From: Sediminibacterium sp. | GTDB lineage: Bacteria; Bacteroidota; Bacteroidia; Chitinophagales; Chitinophagaceae | Reading direction: 5' to 3' | DNA: 6,889 nt | Assembly: GCA_028288645.1 (NCBI GenBank) | Contig: JAQBNJ010000027.1 | Coordinates: forward strand, 1-6,889 | Part shown: positions 5,421 through 6,889 of the stretch, piece by piece | How positions within the stretch are numbered: the first letter of the stretch is position 1 | Layout of the letters: every line of letters starts with the position of its first letter | Translations under genes and position numbers: made by a program | Notes under the pieces: generated by a model | Seen by the model: the letters and a program-made list of their open reading frames with translations, nothing else | Databases searched by the model: none | Told to the model about the DNA's origin: nothing

Positions 5421-6889
5421 ATGAACAAGAAAGATTTACTGCTACCATTTTTGTTGTCATTCATTTTCATTTTATCAGTTTGCCAGGTAAGTGCTCAGGC
5501 GCCTGCCTTACTAAACTACCAGGGAGTGGCAAGAAATGCGGCAGGTGTTCCGCTGGCGAATCAGAATCTTAGTTTGCGGGTGAATATCAGGAATAATTCT
5601 GCCTCGGGCCCGGTTGCCTATACAGAAACACGCACAACACAGACCAATACCTGGGGTTTATTCTCCATCCAGATCGGGAGCGCAGGTGCCACGATCTCTT
5701 CGGGAAGTCTCGCAAATGTAGACTGGCTTACCGGAACAAAGTTTATGGAACTGGAAATGGATCCGGCGGGTGGTTCCAATTTTACTAACCTGGGAAGTAC
5801 GCAGCTATTAAGTGTTCCTTATGCCTTGAATGCCCTTACAGCAGGTTCAGCACTACCGGCAGGTTCAGCAGGTGGTGACCTCGCAGGCACTTATCCGAAT
5901 CCTGTCATCGCCAACAATGCCATCACGTACCTGAAACTGGCCAACAATTCAGTACTCACATCTAAGCTGGCTGATCTTAGTGTTACAGACAGTAAAATAG
6001 TGGAGATGAGTGGAAGTAAAGTGATAGGAGACATCAAGGGCAATGCTGCCAATGTAACGGGAATTGTATCAATTTCGAATGGTGGTACCGGCGCAAACAA
6101 TGTACAACAGGCAAGGATAAACCTTGGACTTGATGGAGCAGATAGTACAAAGGATTTTGATAAACCGGTTAGCAAAGACACACGGGATTCTTTACGGCTT
6201 AAGCTGTACATATCAGATACTGCGTCTATGTTGCTGCCTTATACCAGGAAGACACTGATGGCAGATTCACTTGCCTCGGTAAGAAACGCGGTGAATCAAA
6301 GATTGAACATATCAGACACGGCAACCATGCTATCATCCTATGTACTTGCATCGAATGTTACCAGTGGGCTTTCATCAAAACTGAATTCATCAGACAGTGC
6401 ATCTATGTTACAGCCTTATACCAGGAAGAGCTTGTTGGTTGATTCAGTTACAGCAGTAAGAAATACAGCAAATCAAAAGTTGAATATATCCGATACGGCA
6501 ACCATGCTTTCTGCATATGCGATTGTCGGTAATGTTACCAGCGGGCTTTCATCAAAATTAAATTTGTCGGACAGCGCGTCTATGTTACTGCCTTATACAA
6601 GGAAGAGTTTGTTGGTTGATTCAGTTACAGCAGTAAGAAATACAACAAATCAAAAATTGAATATATCCGATACAGCAACCATGCTTTCTGCGTATGCGAT
6701 TGCCGGTAATGTAACCAGCGGACTTTCATCCAAACTGAATTCATCTGATAGTGCGTCTATGTTACTGGCTTATACCAGGAAGAACTTGTTGATTGATTCA
6801 GTTACAGCAGTGAGAAATACAGCAAATCAAAAGTTGAATATATCCGATACGGCAACCATGCTTTCTGCATATGCGATTGTCGGTAATGT
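5421..6889 (+). CDS. Secreted fibre-like repeat protein, 3' end outside window
   Basis: The frame stays open to the last base (489 codons plus 2 bases), so the C terminus is missing. It opens with a signal peptide (MNKKDLLLPFLLSFIF..., cut VSA|QAP near residue 25). Next comes a module common in Bacteroidota surface proteins: LNYQGVARNAAG (31-42), YTETRTTQTNTWGLFSIQIG (67-86) and LLSVPYALNA (129-138). Linkers GDLAGTYPNP (152-161), SNGGTGANN (219-227) and ARINLGL (231-237) resemble those of tail-fibre-like proteins. From residue 260 the protein is a tandem array of 59-residue units. An elongated exported fibre or adhesin is the best inference. A C-terminal S74 chaperone domain or T9SS signal may lie beyond the window, but neither can be seen. 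An in-frame ATG at 5409 is an alternative start. MNKK at 5421 gives a more usual signal peptide. The gene follows the T9SS-tagged gene with no promoter or terminator between, suggesting one operon. Confidence 0.85.
   Translation, partial: MNKKDLLLPFLLSFIFILSVCQVSAQAPALLNYQGVARNAAGVPLANQNLSLRVNIRNNSASGPVAYTETRTTQTNTWGLFSIQIGSAGATISSGSLANVDWLTGTKFMELEMDPAGGSNFTNLGSTQLLSVPYALNALTAGSALPAGSAGGDLAGTYPNPVIANNAITYLKLANNSVLTSKLADLSVTDSKIVEMSGSKVIGDIKGNAANVTGIVSISNGGTGANNVQQARINLGLDGADSTKDFDKPVSKDTRDSLRLKLYISDTASMLLPYTRKTLMADSLASVRNAVNQRLNISDTATMLSSYVLASNVTSGLSSKLNSSDSASMLQPYTRKSLLVDSVTAVRNTANQKLNISDTATMLSAYAIVGNVTSGLSSKLNLSDSASMLLPYTRKSLLVDSVTAVRNTTNQKLNISDTATMLSAYAIAGNVTSGLSSKLNSSDSASMLLAYTRKNLLIDSVTAVRNTANQKLNISDTATMLSAYAIVGN
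6198..6889 (+). repeat. In-frame tandem repeat array, 177-bp unit
   Basis: Units start at 6198, 6375, 6552 and 6729, exactly 177 bp (59 codons) apart. The fourth is cut by the window end after 161 bases. The first is the most diverged, while units 2-4 are close to identical. Each unit contains two related segments: a 33-residue one beginning KLNxSDSASMLxxYTRK and a 26-residue one beginning KLNISDTATMLSAY. The array probably continues past the window. There are no spacers or frame breaks, so this is coding modularity rather than CRISPR or mobile repeats. Confidence 0.95.

Noticed and set aside
5891..6211. 106-codon minus-strand frame inside the fibre gene
   Set aside because: It is antisense to a well-supported protein frame, has low-complexity Ser/Leu-rich content, and looks like a shadow of the biased plus-strand codons.
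6198..6889. Regular repeats considered as a CRISPR array
   Set aside because: The unit is 177 bp, continuous and in frame, with no unique spacers, so it is a protein repeat.

Overview
The window looks like a chromosomal segment from a Bacteroidota species, most probably of the Chitinophagaceae type. The reasons are a type IX secretion (T9SS) plug protein, a T9SS type A C-terminal sorting domain, signal peptides cut before Gln (xA|Q), promoter boxes of the form TAnnTTTG, and a surface-fibre gene with a typical Bacteroidota N-terminal module. The genus cannot be fixed from the sequence alone.

Layout: (1) 66-791 (+) is a SpoU/TrmH-family RNA 2'-O-methyltransferase. (2) 792-988 is a convergent gap filled by an imperfect inverted repeat made of short ACACGAATT-like words. 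(3) 989-2221 (-) is an FtsX/LolC-E-type ABC permease with a TTG start. (4) 2222-2363 is a divergent intergenic region with a TAnnTTTG box for the permease and a 23-bp hairpin. (5) 2364-3644 (+) is a DUF5103/T9SS plug-family protein. (6) 3645-3847 looks empty of protein genes but carries the small bacterial SRP RNA (4.5S RNA, ffs), with its own promoter box, GGAA tetraloop and T8 terminator, followed by a CCCCTTACC/GGTAAGGGG inverted repeat. (7) 3848-4498 (+) is a small transaldolase of the TalC/FSA family whose visible active-site residues favour transaldolase over fructose-6-phosphate aldolase. A perfect intrinsic terminator follows. (8) 4783-5388 (+) is a small secreted protein with a T9SS sorting domain. 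About 30 bases later, 5421 to the window end (+) begins a large secreted fibre-like protein that is still open at the edge and enters a tandem array of 59-residue (177-bp) repeats.

How the parts relate: much of the window concerns the cell envelope. SRP RNA supports membrane insertion, the FtsX-like permease is an inner-membrane protein, the plug-family protein is linked to the T9SS translocon, and the last two genes encode exported proteins that probably form one transcription unit. The RNA methyltransferase and transaldolase are housekeeping genes. I see no defence system, mobile-element gene, CRISPR or tRNA. The least ordinary parts are the repeat fibre with its T9SS-tagged partner, the SRP RNA gene hidden between coding regions, and three different intergenic inverted repeats.
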